The notes under the pieces: generated by a model
Seen by the model: the letters and a program-made list of their open reading frames with translations, nothing else
What the model was told of the DNA's origin: nothing
Databases searched by the model: none
In this document: positions 33,422-42,381 of the stretch, one piece after another
Layout: every line of letters starts with the position of its first letter
Position numbering within the stretch: position 1 is the first letter of the stretch
Made by a program: the position numbers and the translations under genes
Assembly (NCBI GenBank): GCA_034926235.1
Contig: JAYFRE010000058.1
Span: forward strand, 1 to 48,173
DNA: 48,173 bases
Direction of reading: 5' to 3'
DNA from: JAYFRE01 sp034926235
Lineage (GTDB): Bacteria > Pseudomonadota > Alphaproteobacteria > Rhodospirillales > Magnetospirillaceae

Positions 33422-34726
33422 ATGTCCTTTGCTTTTGAAATCGGAGTCATTGCCTTTCTGGTCATCCTGAACGGCTGGTTCGCGATGTCCGAGATCGCCA
33501 TCGTGTCCTCGCGCCGCGCTCTTCTGGCGCTGAAGGCGTCCCAAGGCAACAAGGGTGCGCAGCTGGCGCTGGCGCTGGCCGATAATCCCGGACGGTCCTT
33601 ATCCTCGGTCCAAATCGGGATCACGCTGGTGGGCATTCTGGCCGGCGCTTATTCCGGCGCGGCTTTGACGGACAAGCTGGCGCTGTGGATCGCCGAAACG
33701 ATCCCGTCCTTGGCGCCGTTTTCGGGTATTGCCGCGATGGCGGTGGTGGTCGGGCTTGTCACCTATGCGTCTCTGGTGGTGGGTGAATTGGTGCCCAAGC
33801 AGATTGCGCTGGCGAACCCTGAAGGAATTGCGGCCCGGGTTGCGCGGCCTGTGACGGTGATCGGGCGGATCGGCGCGCCGGTCGTCTGGGTTCTGGAACA
33901 TTCCTGCCAGCTGTTTTTGAGGCTTTTGTCGGTCCAGAGCCTTTCGGGTAGCCGAGTGACCGAGGAAGAAGTGCGCGCGATGATCGCCGAAGGCACCGAA
34001 ACCGGTGTGTTCGAACCGCAGGAAAAGGAGCTTTTCTCTGGGGTAATGCGCTTCGGCGACCGCAAGATCCGGGCCATCATGACGCCGCGTAACGAGGTGG
34101 TGTGGATCGATTTGGCCTGGGACGAGGCGCGCATCTTGAAGACCGTGCGCGAAAGCCCGCATTCGCGCTTTCCGGTGTGCGAGGGGGGGCTGGCCAAGGT
34201 CCTGGGTGTGGTTCAGGCCAAGGATTTGCTGGATGCGGCGCTCGATGGCCGCGCGCTCGACGTTGCCGCCGCCGTCCGACCGCTTCAGGTGGTGCCCGAA
34301 AGCGCGCCCGCGGTTTATACGCTGGACATCCTTCGCCGGGCGCGGATTCACATGGCGCTGGTGGTGGATGAATATGGCAGCATCGAAGGGATCGTGACCG
34401 GGACCGACATCCTGTCGGCGATCATCGGCAATGTGACCGAACATGGCGAGGATTACGACGGCGCGATCCTGCTGCGCGAGGACGGGTCCTGGCTTTTGGA
34501 CGGGGATGTGGCGGCGGATGTGGCGGCGGAACGGATCGGCTGCCACATCATGAAGGATGATGACAGCGATTACACGACGGTCGCGGGCTTCATCCTGTCC
34601 CGTGCGCGCAGCATCCCTGCGGCGGGGGATGTGTTCGTCTGGGACGGTTGGCGTTTCGAGGTGGTCGACATGGATGGACGGCGCATCGACAAGGTGCTGA
34701 TCTCCAAGGATACGGTGCGGATGTGA
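33422..34726 (+). CDS. CNNM/CBS-domain transporter-like protein (hemolysin/CorC family)
   Basis: A 434-residue integral membrane protein. An N-terminal CNNM (DUF21) domain has about four membrane helices (LNGWFAMSEIAIVSSRRALL, GITLVGILAGAYSG, LVVGELVPKQIAL). A CBS pair spans about 205-330 (IMTPRNEVVWIDL, VVDEYGSIEGIVTGTDIL). A C-terminal CorC/HlyC transporter-associated domain lies at about 345-430. The family is linked to Mg2+/Co2+ export; hemolysin is a historical name. AGGAAAAG precedes the ATG. Length and domain order are normal. No other metal-transport gene is adjacent. Confidence 0.93.
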   Translation: MSFAFEIGVIAFLVILNGWFAMSEIAIVSSRRALLALKASQGNKGAQLALALADNPGRSLSSVQIGITLVGILAGAYSGAALTDKLALWIAETIPSLAPFSGIAAMAVVVGLVTYASLVVGELVPKQIALANPEGIAARVARPVTVIGRIGAPVVWVLEHSCQLFLRLLSVQSLSGSRVTEEEVRAMIAEGTETGVFEPQEKELFSGVMRFGDRKIRAIMTPRNEVVWIDLAWDEARILKTVRESPHSRFPVCEGGLAKVLGVVQAKDLLDAALDGRALDVAAAVRPLQVVPESAPAVYTLDILRRARIHMALVVDEYGSIEGIVTGTDILSAIIGNVTEHGEDYDGAILLREDGSWLLDGDVAADVAAERIGCHIMKDDDSDYTTVAGFILSRARSIPAAGDVFVWDGWRFEVVDMDGRRIDKVLISKDTVRM

Positions 34727-34756
34727 AAAGCGTGGACCCCGCGCCGGATTTAGACT

Positions 34757-34785
34757 TTGTCGCCGCCGGAGCCGGGGACTATAAC
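34757..34785 (+). promoter_or_regulatory. promoter of yicC-gmk
   Basis: TTGTCG (34757-34762) and TATAAC (34780-34785) are 17 bp apart, about 40 bp before the yicC start codon. This fits the housekeeping consensus reasonably well. Confidence 0.5.
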
Positions 34786-34826
34786 CACGAGACGGCCAGG
34801 AAAAGAGATCAAGGAGCCCGTTCCCC

Positions 34827-35717
34827 GTGAGCCCGTGCAGCATGACAGGATACGCCCGCATCCAGGGGCATGACGCCCAGCTGGGGTGGGTCTGGGAAAT
34901 CAAGACCGTCAACGCACGGGGGCTGGATATCCGGAGCCGCTTTCCGTCGGGCTTCGACGGGATAGACATCCCGGTGCGTGATGCGGTGCAAAAGCGTCTG
35001 GCGCGCGGCAGCGTGACCATTTCGCTTGGGGTGACGCCGGTGATCGGCAAACCGGCCTTCGCCGTGAATGAAGCCCTGTTGGCCTATTATGCCGAGGCGG
35101 CGGCCCGCGCGGCGTCGGCGTCCGGTCTGGCCCCGGCGGCGATCGACGGTTTGATGGGGCTTAAAGGCGTGATCGAGACCGCCGAAACCGGGGAACCGGC
35201 TGTGGCGGACGAAACCAGCCTGCACCCCGCCTTGATGGAGTCCTTTACCGAGGCGTTGGCGGCGGTTCTGGCGATGCGCCGGGATGAAGGTGCGCGTCTG
35301 GCGGTGGTGCTGCAAGGCCAGCTCGACGAGATCGAGTCCCTGGTGACCCAGGCGGAAGGATGCGCGGCGCTCGATCCGGTCGTGATCCGGGAGCGGTTGC
35401 GCCAGCAGGTCGCCACACTGATCGAGGCCGCACCAACCCTGTCCGACGAGCGTTTGTTGCAGGAAGCGGCGCTGATCGCCGCCAAGGCCGACGTGCGCGA
35501 AGAACTGGACCGGCTGAAGGCTCATCTGGCGGCGGCCCGCGAGATGCTGTCTTCTCCTCAGGCGGTCGGGCGGCGTCTCGATTTCCTGTGCCAGGAATTC
35601 AACCGCGAGGCCAACACCTTGTGCTCGAAGGCGGGAGCGGTCGATCTGTCGCGCATCGGCATGGCTTTGAAAGCGGTGATCGAACAATTCCGCGAACAGA
35701 TTCAAAACATCGAATGA
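34827..35717 (+). CDS. yicC: YicC family endoribonuclease-like protein
   Basis: A 296-residue YicC/YloC protein, recently associated with endoribonuclease activity. The N-terminal signature is SMTGYARIQG. The C-terminal DUF1732 region has VREELDRLKAHLAAAREML and the very conserved GRRLDFLCQEFNREANTLCS with KAVIEQFREQIQNIE. The start GTG at 34827 gives MSPCSMTGYAR, the family-typical opening; AAGGAG lies 10 nt upstream, and ATG five codons later is the alternative. The stop overlaps gmk as ATGA, the conserved yicC-gmk pairing. Expression likely comes from the promoter at 34757. Confidence 0.94.
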   Translation: MSPCSMTGYARIQGHDAQLGWVWEIKTVNARGLDIRSRFPSGFDGIDIPVRDAVQKRLARGSVTISLGVTPVIGKPAFAVNEALLAYYAEAAARAASASGLAPAAIDGLMGLKGVIETAETGEPAVADETSLHPALMESFTEALAAVLAMRRDEGARLAVVLQGQLDEIESLVTQAEGCAALDPVVIRERLRQQVATLIEAAPTLSDERLLQEAALIAAKADVREELDRLKAHLAAAREMLSSPQAVGRRLDFLCQEFNREANTLCSKAGAVDLSRIGMALKAVIEQFREQIQNIE

Positions 35718-36400
35718 GTGACGAACGGATGAACAGCGGCGATCTTTCCTTCATGCGTTCGGTTTGGGGCGAAACGGTGGTGGGCCGCCCGCTGATGCTC
35801 GTCCTGTCCTCGCCTTCGGGGGCAGGTAAGAGCAGCATTTCCCGTGCCCTGATCGAACGCCATCCCTCGATGATGCTGTCAGTGTCCTGGACCACCCGTC
35901 CGCCGCGTCCGGGCGAGATCGATGGAACGCATTACCATTTCGTGCCGCCGGACCGGTTCGAGGCCAACATCGCCGAAAACGGATTCTGGGAACATGCGCG
36001 GGTCTTTGACCATCGCTACGGCACGCCCAAGGCTCCGGCGCAGAAAGCGTTGGACGAGGGACGGGACGTTCTGTTCGATATCGATTGGCAGGGCGCGCAG
36101 CAACTGGTCCAAAACGCCTGGGCGGACATCGTCAGCGTTTTCATCCTGCCGCCGTCGCTGGCCGAACTGGAACGAAGGCTGCACACCCGCAGCCAGGACA
36201 GCGACGAGGTGATAAGAGGCCGGATGGCCCGCGCCGCCGTCGAGATGAGTCATTACGCCGAATATGACTACTGCATCGTCAACCATGTGCTGGAAGACAG
36301 CGTCCGCGCGGTGGAGGCGATCCTGGAAGTGGAGCGGCTGAAGCGCCATCGTCAGAGCGGGCTGGCCGAATTCGTCAAGCGTCTGCGCGGCATGGAATAA
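35714..36400 (+). CDS. gmk: guanylate kinase
   Basis: A 228-residue guanylate kinase phosphorylating GMP to GDP. The P-loop SPSGAGKS is at 33-40. The GMP-binding segment is SWTTRPPRPGEIDGTHYHFV, followed by the characteristic DIDWQGAQQL. The start at MSDERMNSGD overlaps the yicC stop as ATGA. It adds roughly 20 residues before the kinase core compared with the shortest homologues, as in other alphaproteobacteria. The much longer in-frame reading from 35360 lies inside yicC and is rejected. A strong GC hairpin follows immediately. Confidence 0.96.
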   Translation: MSDERMNSGDLSFMRSVWGETVVGRPLMLVLSSPSGAGKSSISRALIERHPSMMLSVSWTTRPPRPGEIDGTHYHFVPPDRFEANIAENGFWEHARVFDHRYGTPKAPAQKALDEGRDVLFDIDWQGAQQLVQNAWADIVSVFILPPSLAELERRLHTRSQDSDEVIRGRMARAAVEMSHYAEYDYCIVNHVLEDSVRAVEAILEVERLKRHRQSGLAEFVKRLRGME

Positions 36401-36428
36401 CCGCCGGCCCGGGGTGACGGGCCGGCGG
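36401..36428. terminator. GC-rich hairpin between convergent gmk and CoA-transferase genes
   Basis: CCGCCGGCCCG (36401-36411) pairs perfectly with CGGGCCGGCGG (36418-36428) around GGGTGA. The 11-bp stem starts immediately after the gmk stop codon and ends 14 bp before the CoA-transferase stop on the other strand. There is no U-run on either side, so termination may be bidirectional but incomplete or factor-assisted. Confidence 0.65.
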
Positions 36429-36442
36429 ATACCAAGATTGCC

Positions 36443-37144
36443 TCAGTCCAGCCCGAGCCGCATCGGGCAAAGATTGGGCGAGACCTCGAAATCAGCCTCG
36501 GTGATGGCTCGGATATCCTCCACATCCAGACCGGGGAAGGTTTCGATCAGAACCAGTCCCCCGCCCTTGGGTTTGACGCTGAAGACGGCTTTTTCGGTGA
36601 CGATGGTCGTCACGCAGCTACGGCCGGTCAAAGGCAGGGCGGAGCGTTTCTTGACCTTGCTGTCGCCGGCCTTGTCGATATGCTGCAAGGCGGCGACGAT
36701 CTTGGGCACGCCATAGCACAGATCCATCGCGCCGCCCGGTCCCGGCCACCAGCGGCCATGACGGTTGATCGCCCAATTGGCGATATTGCCTTCCTGATCG
36801 ACTTCAAGCGCGCCGAGTACGGTCACGTCAATGAAGCCGTTCCGCATCGCACCCAACGATGTCGCCAGATCCAGCATCGCCGCTCCCGGCAGCAGCGAAA
36901 CAGGTTCGGTGCCGGCATTGGTGATGTCGCTTTGGGCGTCCAGGGTGGCGGGTTTGGGGCCGAAGCCGAAGCAGCCATTTTCACCGTGAAAGGATACGGT
37001 GACTCCTGGGGGCAGATAGTTGGCGGTCAGGGTGGGGATGCCGAAGCCGAGATTGACGATTTCACCGTCTTCGACTTCCATGGCGCAGCGCCGGGCGATG
37101 ATTTCCCGCGCGCTCAGGCGGGATAAAAGGGTGTTCTTGTCCAT
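36443..37144 (-). CDS. 3-oxoacid CoA-transferase family, subunit B
   Basis: A 233-residue beta subunit of a family I CoA-transferase (ScoB/AtoA/PcaJ type). The catalytic glutamate is E55 in SFHGENGCFGFGP, preceded by NLGFGIPTLTANYLPPG. GAMDLCYGVPKIVAALQH and the C-terminal VLIETFPGLDVEDIRAIT match the family. The acceptor could be acetoacetate, 3-oxoadipate or another 3-oxoacid; sequence does not settle it. The start is the ATG with AGAGGA 7 nt upstream, rather than an ATG six codons earlier that overlaps the alpha-subunit stop. The unit lies between gmk and rsmA, which are usually neighbours, so it looks inserted. Confidence 0.9.
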   Translation of the reverse strand: MDKNTLLSRLSAREIIARRCAMEVEDGEIVNLGFGIPTLTANYLPPGVTVSFHGENGCFGFGPKPATLDAQSDITNAGTEPVSLLPGAAMLDLATSLGAMRNGFIDVTVLGALEVDQEGNIANWAINRHGRWWPGPGGAMDLCYGVPKIVAALQHIDKAGDSKVKKRSALPLTGRSCVTTIVTEKAVFSVKPKGGGLVLIETFPGLDVEDIRAITEADFEVSPNLCPMRLGLD

Positions 37145-37161
37145 TACTCCATCCTCTCCCA

Positions 37162-37917
37162 TCAGAGCATCGGCGCAAGGCGGCCCAGCTTGATCCAGTG
37201 ATCCCGATAGCGACGGTCCTGCTCTGCCAGGCTGTGACCTTGCACTACCGCGTCGATGAAGGGGTGGGGGATGCCGACCCGTTCCGGGGGAATGGTGCCG
37301 ACGGGCACGATCTCGTTGACTTCGACGATGGCGTAATCGCCGGCCATGGCCAGATCGCGCTGATTCTGCTGCCCCGTATAGCGGAACTCGACATTGCCCA
37401 GCGGGTCCGCCCGCCAGCCCTTGACGATCGACACATCGGCGCGCAGCGGTTCCTCGACGAAATATTCCTTTCCTTTCACGGTGATCTTTTGCTTGGGTTC
37501 GGCCAGATCCGGGAACAAACCCGGCTCGTCCAGGATGCCGACGCCGACCGGCACCAGAACGCCGCCGAGCCCCAGGGCTCCAGCGCGCACTTTTTCGGCC
37601 CAGGTGCCAAGCGGAAAGAACTGTTCGATTTTCAAGGTGCCGGCGAAATAGGCTTCCGAGGATTCGGCGGTGGTGCCGACATGGGATGCAATCAGTTCCC
37701 GGACCAGATCGGCCGAGAACAGATTGGCCTTGCCGAAGCCGCCAGCCATACCAGGCGTTGCGCAGATCAGCGTCAGATCGCCGATCTTGTGTTCAAGAAT
37801 CCATTCGATGCACCGGGCCGGTTCCCCGGCACCGACAAATTCGCCGACCATCAGGCGCGTGCCCGCTTTTACGCGGGTCATCGCCTCGTCCAGCGCCATG
37901 ACTTTGTTACGCGACAT
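37162..37917 (-). CDS. 3-oxoacid CoA-transferase family, subunit A
   Basis: A 251-residue alpha subunit of the same CoA-transferase. It opens MSRNKVMALDEAMTRVKAG and continues with GEFVGAGEPARCIEWILEHK, LTLICATPGMAGGFGKANL, GTWAEKVRAGALGLGGVLVP and the C-terminal GIPHPFIDAVVQGHSLAEQD. The start at 37917 has GGAGGA upstream at a rather long spacing; ATG six codons later is an alternative. It runs into subunit B with a 17-bp gap. Two inverted repeats lie 28-62 bp upstream and may bind a regulator. The donor and acceptor are unresolved; catabolism of 3-oxoacids is likely. Confidence 0.9.
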   Translation of the reverse strand: MSRNKVMALDEAMTRVKAGTRLMVGEFVGAGEPARCIEWILEHKIGDLTLICATPGMAGGFGKANLFSADLVRELIASHVGTTAESSEAYFAGTLKIEQFFPLGTWAEKVRAGALGLGGVLVPVGVGILDEPGLFPDLAEPKQKITVKGKEYFVEEPLRADVSIVKGWRADPLGNVEFRYTGQQNQRDLAMAGDYAIVEVNEIVPVGTIPPERVGIPHPFIDAVVQGHSLAEQDRRYRDHWIKLGRLAPML

Positions 37918-37944
37918 GTTCGTTCTTATCCTCCCTGTATCGGC

Positions 37945-37979
37945 AGGCGGGATCACCGCCTTAGATCGGAAGAATCTAA
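37945..37979. promoter_or_regulatory. paired inverted repeats upstream of the CoA-transferase genes
   Basis: AGGCGG-GATCA-CCGCCT (37945-37961) is directly followed by TTAGAT-N7-ATCTAA (37961-37979). Both are perfect 6-bp inverted repeats 28-62 bp upstream of the subunit A start codon. The second, with 7-bp spacing, resembles a dimeric regulator site. The regulator is not identifiable. Confidence 0.4.
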
Positions 37980-38035
37980 CCATATTTGCGGGCAGGGGCC
38001 GATACGAAAAGAGCCAGGACTCGAAAAGGAGGCGG

Positions 38036-38908
38036 TCAGGCGGTTCTTTCGTCCAGGGCGCGGGCCAGGGCGCAGAATCCCTCCACTGGGATCTCCTCGG
38101 CGCGGGCGGTGCCGTTCAGGCCGGCGGCAGCAAGCAGCGCCTCGGCCTCGCCCAGGGATTTCAGACTGGAGCGCAGCATCTTGCGGCGTTGGCCGAAGGC
38201 AGCGGCGGTGACTCGTTCCAGTGTTTCCATGCGGGCCGGGGCCAGGGGCTGGGATCTTGGAACCAGACGGACCACGGTGCTGGAAACCTTGGGCGGCGGC
38301 GTGAAGGCTTCGCGCGCCACCTTGAACAAGGGCTCGACCGTGCAACGCCATTGCGTGATGACCGACAGGCGGCCATAGGCGGATTGGCGGGGATGAGCGG
38401 CCAGCCGGTCCACGACTTCCGACTGGAACATCAAGATCAGGCTTTCAAAGGCTTCCGCATGACGCAGCCATCCCAGCAGAAGGGCGGTCGAAATATTGTA
38501 AGGCAGATTGGCGACGATGCGCCGGGGAGCGGGGCCCAATTCATGTGCGGCCACCTTGAGGGCATCGCCGGCGATCAGGTCCAGCCGTCCCGGATAGGCA
38601 TGGCCAAGTTCGTCCAGGATCGAAAGCGCGCGGTCGTCGCGTTCAATGGCGACAAGCCGGGTGGCGCCTTCTTGCAGAAGTGCGCGCGTCAGACCACCCG
38701 GCCCGGGGCCGATCTCGATGGTGGTGCCTTGGGACAGGTTGCCGGCGGCCCGCGCGATGCGGCCCGTCAGATTGAGATCGAACAAGAAATGCTGGCCCAG
38801 CGATTTGCGGGCCATCAGGCCCTGGGCGGCTTCGCGCAGAGGCGGCAGAGACGGGGCGTCGCCGCCCCGTCCAGCGGGCGTGTCCTCGGAGGGAAGAGAG
38901 CCGGACAT
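38036..38908 (-). CDS. rsmA: 16S rRNA (adenine1518-N6/adenine1519-N6)-dimethyltransferase
   Basis: A 290-residue RsmA (KsgA) that dimethylates two adjacent adenines near the 3' end of 16S rRNA in late 30S assembly. SAM motif I is TTIEIGPGPGGLTRALL. The catalytic block is IVANLPYNIST (NLPY). The N-terminal KSLGQHFLFDLN and C-terminal AFGQRRKMLRSSLKSLG are family hallmarks. A 30-residue low-complexity N-terminal extension precedes the core. AAAGAGA lies just before the ATG. It begins 5 bp after surA; pdxA, often found between these two genes, is absent here. Confidence 0.96.
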   Translation of the reverse strand: MSGSLPSEDTPAGRGGDAPSLPPLREAAQGLMARKSLGQHFLFDLNLTGRIARAAGNLSQGTTIEIGPGPGGLTRALLQEGATRLVAIERDDRALSILDELGHAYPGRLDLIAGDALKVAAHELGPAPRRIVANLPYNISTALLLGWLRHAEAFESLILMFQSEVVDRLAAHPRQSAYGRLSVITQWRCTVEPLFKVAREAFTPPPKVSSTVVRLVPRSQPLAPARMETLERVTAAAFGQRRKMLRSSLKSLGEAEALLAAAGLNGTARAEEIPVEGFCALARALDERTA

Positions 38909-38913
38909 TCTCT

Positions 38914-40182
38914 TTAAATACGGATCTCGACGAAAGCTGCCCGACGCAGATCGCGTATGCGGCGCTGCGCCATCAGTTCGAGACGCTCCCGTTCGATCGA
39001 TTGCTCGATATCTTCCCGTGACGGCAGGCCAGCCTTGCTCTCGTTCCGGTCACAAAGGACCAGGACGCGAGAGAATTCCGACGTTTCGATCGGATCGCTG
39101 GCCTGACCCGGCTTGGCTTGTTTCGCCCAGTCCAAAAATTCCGGGGGAATGGCGGAAATCGGCATCATGCCCGGACGGTTCCAGTCGGCGCCGCCGATTC
39201 TGTGGGCGGCTTGTTCGTAATCTTCGCAGTTCTTGGCGCGCGCGATCGCCGAACGAAGGGCGACGAGTTGGCGCGCGCGTTCAGCCTGATTCGTACCCGG
39301 AAGGGGGTAGAGATTGATGGCCGCCAGATCGATGGCGGGTTCCCGGGCCTGACTTTCTCCGGCGATGCGGGTTTCGCGCAGCATCAGGATGTAATAGCCG
39401 TCCAGCAGCCGGATCGGCGGAGTCACCTGCCCCGGCTCCAGCTTGGATAGGGCATGGGTCAATTCCTCGTCCAGCATACCTTCGGACACCCAGCCGAGAT
39501 CGCCGCCCGACGCACCGCCGGTCTGGCTGAACTGGCGCGCGAGGATCGAAAAATGAGCGCCACGACGCATCTGGTCGAGCAGATTGGCGGCCAGTTGCGC
39601 CATTTCTGCATCCTCGCGGGCATTGTCCACCGCGAGGAAGATTTCGGCTGCGAGATATTCCTTCTTGCCCTGGTTGGCCTTGATCGCAGTCAGCCGGTGG
39701 TCGATTTCCTCTTCGCCAATGCGGATGGTCGGCAAAAGCGTGCTGCGCACCACCTTGACCCAGGACAATTCCGAGCGGATCTGGCGGCGGATCGTCTCAA
39801 TATCGATGCCGCGTTCCTTCAAGAAGGATTCCAGCCGGCCCTTGGGCATGTTGTTCTGCTGTTCGATGGACCGGATGCCGTTATCGATCTCGCCGTCGCT
39901 GATCGTGATATCCAGGCGCTTGGCTTCCTGAAGCTGAAGGCTTTCGTCGATCAGCCGGCGCAAGACCTGCGGGACGATCTGGGCGCGGGTTTCGGCCTTG
40001 TCGGGCAGATTGGCCGACAAGAGTCCTAAGCGCGTGCGTTGTTCGAGGTCTCGCAAGGTCACGATATCCTCGTTGACCACCGCCGCGACCCCTTCCGCCT
40101 CTTGCGCCCGCACGGGAACAGCGGAGGCTGAGAACAGCACGGTTAGACACAAAATGACAATGGAAAACAAGGGCTTGATCAT
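38914..40182 (-). CDS. surA: SurA-like periplasmic chaperone/peptidyl-prolyl isomerase
   Basis: A 422-residue exported chaperone for outer-membrane proteins. A signal peptide (about 1-26, LFSIVILCLTVLFSASAVPV, with AxA-like PVRA) is followed by the SurA N-domain (GVAAVVNEDIVTLRDLEQRT). One parvulin domain includes ARQFSQTGGASGGDLGWVSE and LEPGQVTPPIRLLDGYYILM. A second, degenerate C-terminal region follows. The ATG overlaps the lptD stop as TGATG, so translation is coupled to lptD, one of its likely clients. A 42-codon upstream extension in frame is antisense-type noise. It fits the lptD-surA-rsmA block. Confidence 0.93.
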   Translation of the reverse strand: MIKPLFSIVILCLTVLFSASAVPVRAQEAEGVAAVVNEDIVTLRDLEQRTRLGLLSANLPDKAETRAQIVPQVLRRLIDESLQLQEAKRLDITISDGEIDNGIRSIEQQNNMPKGRLESFLKERGIDIETIRRQIRSELSWVKVVRSTLLPTIRIGEEEIDHRLTAIKANQGKKEYLAAEIFLAVDNAREDAEMAQLAANLLDQMRRGAHFSILARQFSQTGGASGGDLGWVSEGMLDEELTHALSKLEPGQVTPPIRLLDGYYILMLRETRIAGESQAREPAIDLAAINLYPLPGTNQAERARQLVALRSAIARAKNCEDYEQAAHRIGGADWNRPGMMPISAIPPEFLDWAKQAKPGQASDPIETSEFSRVLVLCDRNESKAGLPSREDIEQSIERERLELMAQRRIRDLRRAAFVEIRI

Positions 40183-42374
40183 CAGAACACACTCACGGGG
40201 AATTCGGCGATGGTTTTGAACACAAAGCGCATGATGACATATTCGCCTGCGGTGACGGTCCTGACCGTGGTATCGCGTTTGCCGATTTCGGTGGATACCA
40301 GCAGGCATTCGTCCTCGTAGGTTATGTTCAGCCCCGTATTCAGATTACCAGAAACAGGGCCGATATTGCGCGTGGTGTAGATCCCCGCATGCCAGTTCTT
40401 CGACACGCGCGAACCGAGTGAGCCCCTGATCTGCTGACGTTGGTCGAAGGCGCTGCCCTCATCATGCTTTGGGTAATAGACATAACTCAGATTGAGTTTG
40501 AGCGGTGCCGCGCCGATCTGAGTGAAGGCCTCGCTGCGGCGGATCGAGCCGCTGTCATGGGCGAGACGGTAGCGGTAGCCCATAGTGAGGTTGGGCGAGG
40601 GCGCGACGGAAACACGGCCGACGATATCCGAGAAACGGTCGTCCACGCCGCTACCCAGTGGGAATATCTGGGTGGGGCGAAGCTGGTAGAGCTGGCCGAT
40701 GGCCGCGTTCAGGGACGTCTGGCCTTTGTCCAGATAGGTATATTCGGCGCCATAAGCGACCCGCGAGCCGGTCAGGACGCGGTCGTAACCCGAAAAAGGC
40801 GTCGAACTGAAAACATTGATGTCGTCCAGCTCGAAATCCAGGCTGTCTTCGTTGGGGATATCTTTGGAGTTGCTGCCGTTAGGGGCGACGGTGCCGACGA
40901 CGATCGGCGTGATCGCGTGCGAGGATGCCGCGCCGACCTTGGATAAGGGGAACCGCCATTCCAGCGATGCCTGGGGAATGGCGCGCAGCGCATTGACGTG
41001 GCCTTTCCGGTCTTCGGTTAGATCCTCGCTGTTGTAGCCATCGATTCCCAGCGAGGTGGTCAGGGTGTAAAGCTCGCCGGTCTTCGCGGTGTGAGGCAGG
41101 TTCCAGGCGGTCAAGGTGTTGATGCGCCGGCTGCTGGTGCCTTCCTCGCGGTTGATCGACGCAGCACGGGTGTCGAAAGTCCAATAGCCGCCATAGGCGC
41201 CCGGATCGCCGGTATGGGCATAGGTGAAACGCGGCAGAATGATCGGCTGCTTCGATTGCAGATTGGCCGTTTGGCGCGCCGGCAGGGTTTCGTAGAGATT
41301 CTGGAACGCGAAGGCTTCGAGAGAGGCATAGGAACGATAACCGAATCCCTCGATATAGGGGCGCATGGTCAGATAGGGGTCGGTGTTTTCCTGATTGAAC
41401 GTGCGCAGATAATAGCGGTCCGATGACCGTTTGGCGTTCCAGCCGGCGCGCCAGACATCGTTCAAATCGAACTGGGTCTTGCTGTCGATGTGCCAGCCGG
41501 CGGTGTCTTTGTTATAGATCTCCGACTTCGGCAGGCTGGATACGCTGAAATGGGTTCTCGACCTTCCGTTCTCGCCCTGCCAGCGATACAGGCCGCCGAG
41601 CTGATTATAATCTTTGCTGCTCACCAGCGGGATCAGGGTGATGTCCTGATAAGGGCCCAGTGTCTGGAAATAGGGCACGCGGATCGATGAGCCGACGATT
41701 CGGTTATTGAGGAAGGAAGGCGGCAAGACGCCGCTTTTGCGTTTAATCGTCGGGTCTGGATGTTCGAAATAGGGCGAATAGAGCGTGGGTATGCCAGCGA
41801 TTTCGAGCCAGGCGTCGTCATATTGGATCGTGCGCTTGACCTCGTCATGGGTGATTTTCTCGGCGTGGACGGCCCAGAGAGGCGGTTTCGACGGATCTTG
41901 GGCGCAGGGCTCGCAGGCGGTGTAGCTTCCCTGATCCAGGATGTTGCGGGTTCCCGCCTCTCGCCGGCCCCGGATGGCGGTCAGGCGGGCATCATCGGCC
42001 AACAACACCCGGATACGCTGCGCCACGGCGCGCTTCATGTCGCCCGACAGTTCCGCATAGTTGGAAAAGGTGACCGAGCCCGAGGGTTCGAGGATGCTGA
42101 CATTGCCCGAGGCGACGATGACGTCCTGCTTCAGATTGTAGGACAGCGCATCGGCCATGAGGATGCGCCCTCCCTGTTCGATTTCAACATTGCCGGTGGC
42201 GCTGACAGTGTTCAGATCGCGGTCGTGAACGATTTGATCGGCGCTGATCTGAACCGGTTCGGTGCTGTCCTTCGGCAAGGACGGCACGGCCAGGGCCGGC
42301 GTCGCCAGGCTGGCCAGCGCGGCGATCAGGAGAGTAGGGCCGAGGCGGTCTCTTCTTTTGGGCACGTCCGGCAT
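40182..42374 (-). CDS. lptD: LPS-assembly outer-membrane protein LptD
   Basis: A 730-residue LptD inserting lipopolysaccharide into the outer leaflet. A signal peptide (about 1-29, cleaved after ATPALA) is followed by a periplasmic OstA/LptA-like jellyroll (QISADQIVHDRDLNTVSATG, GGRILMADALSYN) and then a large beta-barrel. Cysteines occur as CEPC in SYTACEPCAQDP and one near the C-terminus (YEDECLLVSTEIG), consistent with an inter-domain disulphide as in other LptD proteins. The ATG is very close to AGGAG; GTG at codon 4 would have better spacing and cannot be excluded. It follows lptF by 7 bp. The usual neighbour lptG is not between them. Confidence 0.95.
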   Translation of the reverse strand: MPDVPKRRDRLGPTLLIAALASLATPALAVPSLPKDSTEPVQISADQIVHDRDLNTVSATGNVEIEQGGRILMADALSYNLKQDVIVASGNVSILEPSGSVTFSNYAELSGDMKRAVAQRIRVLLADDARLTAIRGRREAGTRNILDQGSYTACEPCAQDPSKPPLWAVHAEKITHDEVKRTIQYDDAWLEIAGIPTLYSPYFEHPDPTIKRKSGVLPPSFLNNRIVGSSIRVPYFQTLGPYQDITLIPLVSSKDYNQLGGLYRWQGENGRSRTHFSVSSLPKSEIYNKDTAGWHIDSKTQFDLNDVWRAGWNAKRSSDRYYLRTFNQENTDPYLTMRPYIEGFGYRSYASLEAFAFQNLYETLPARQTANLQSKQPIILPRFTYAHTGDPGAYGGYWTFDTRAASINREEGTSSRRINTLTAWNLPHTAKTGELYTLTTSLGIDGYNSEDLTEDRKGHVNALRAIPQASLEWRFPLSKVGAASSHAITPIVVGTVAPNGSNSKDIPNEDSLDFELDDINVFSSTPFSGYDRVLTGSRVAYGAEYTYLDKGQTSLNAAIGQLYQLRPTQIFPLGSGVDDRFSDIVGRVSVAPSPNLTMGYRYRLAHDSGSIRRSEAFTQIGAAPLKLNLSYVYYPKHDEGSAFDQRQQIRGSLGSRVSKNWHAGIYTTRNIGPVSGNLNTGLNITYEDECLLVSTEIGKRDTTVRTVTAGEYVIMRFVFKTIAEFPVSVF

Positions 42375-42381
42375 CTCCTCG

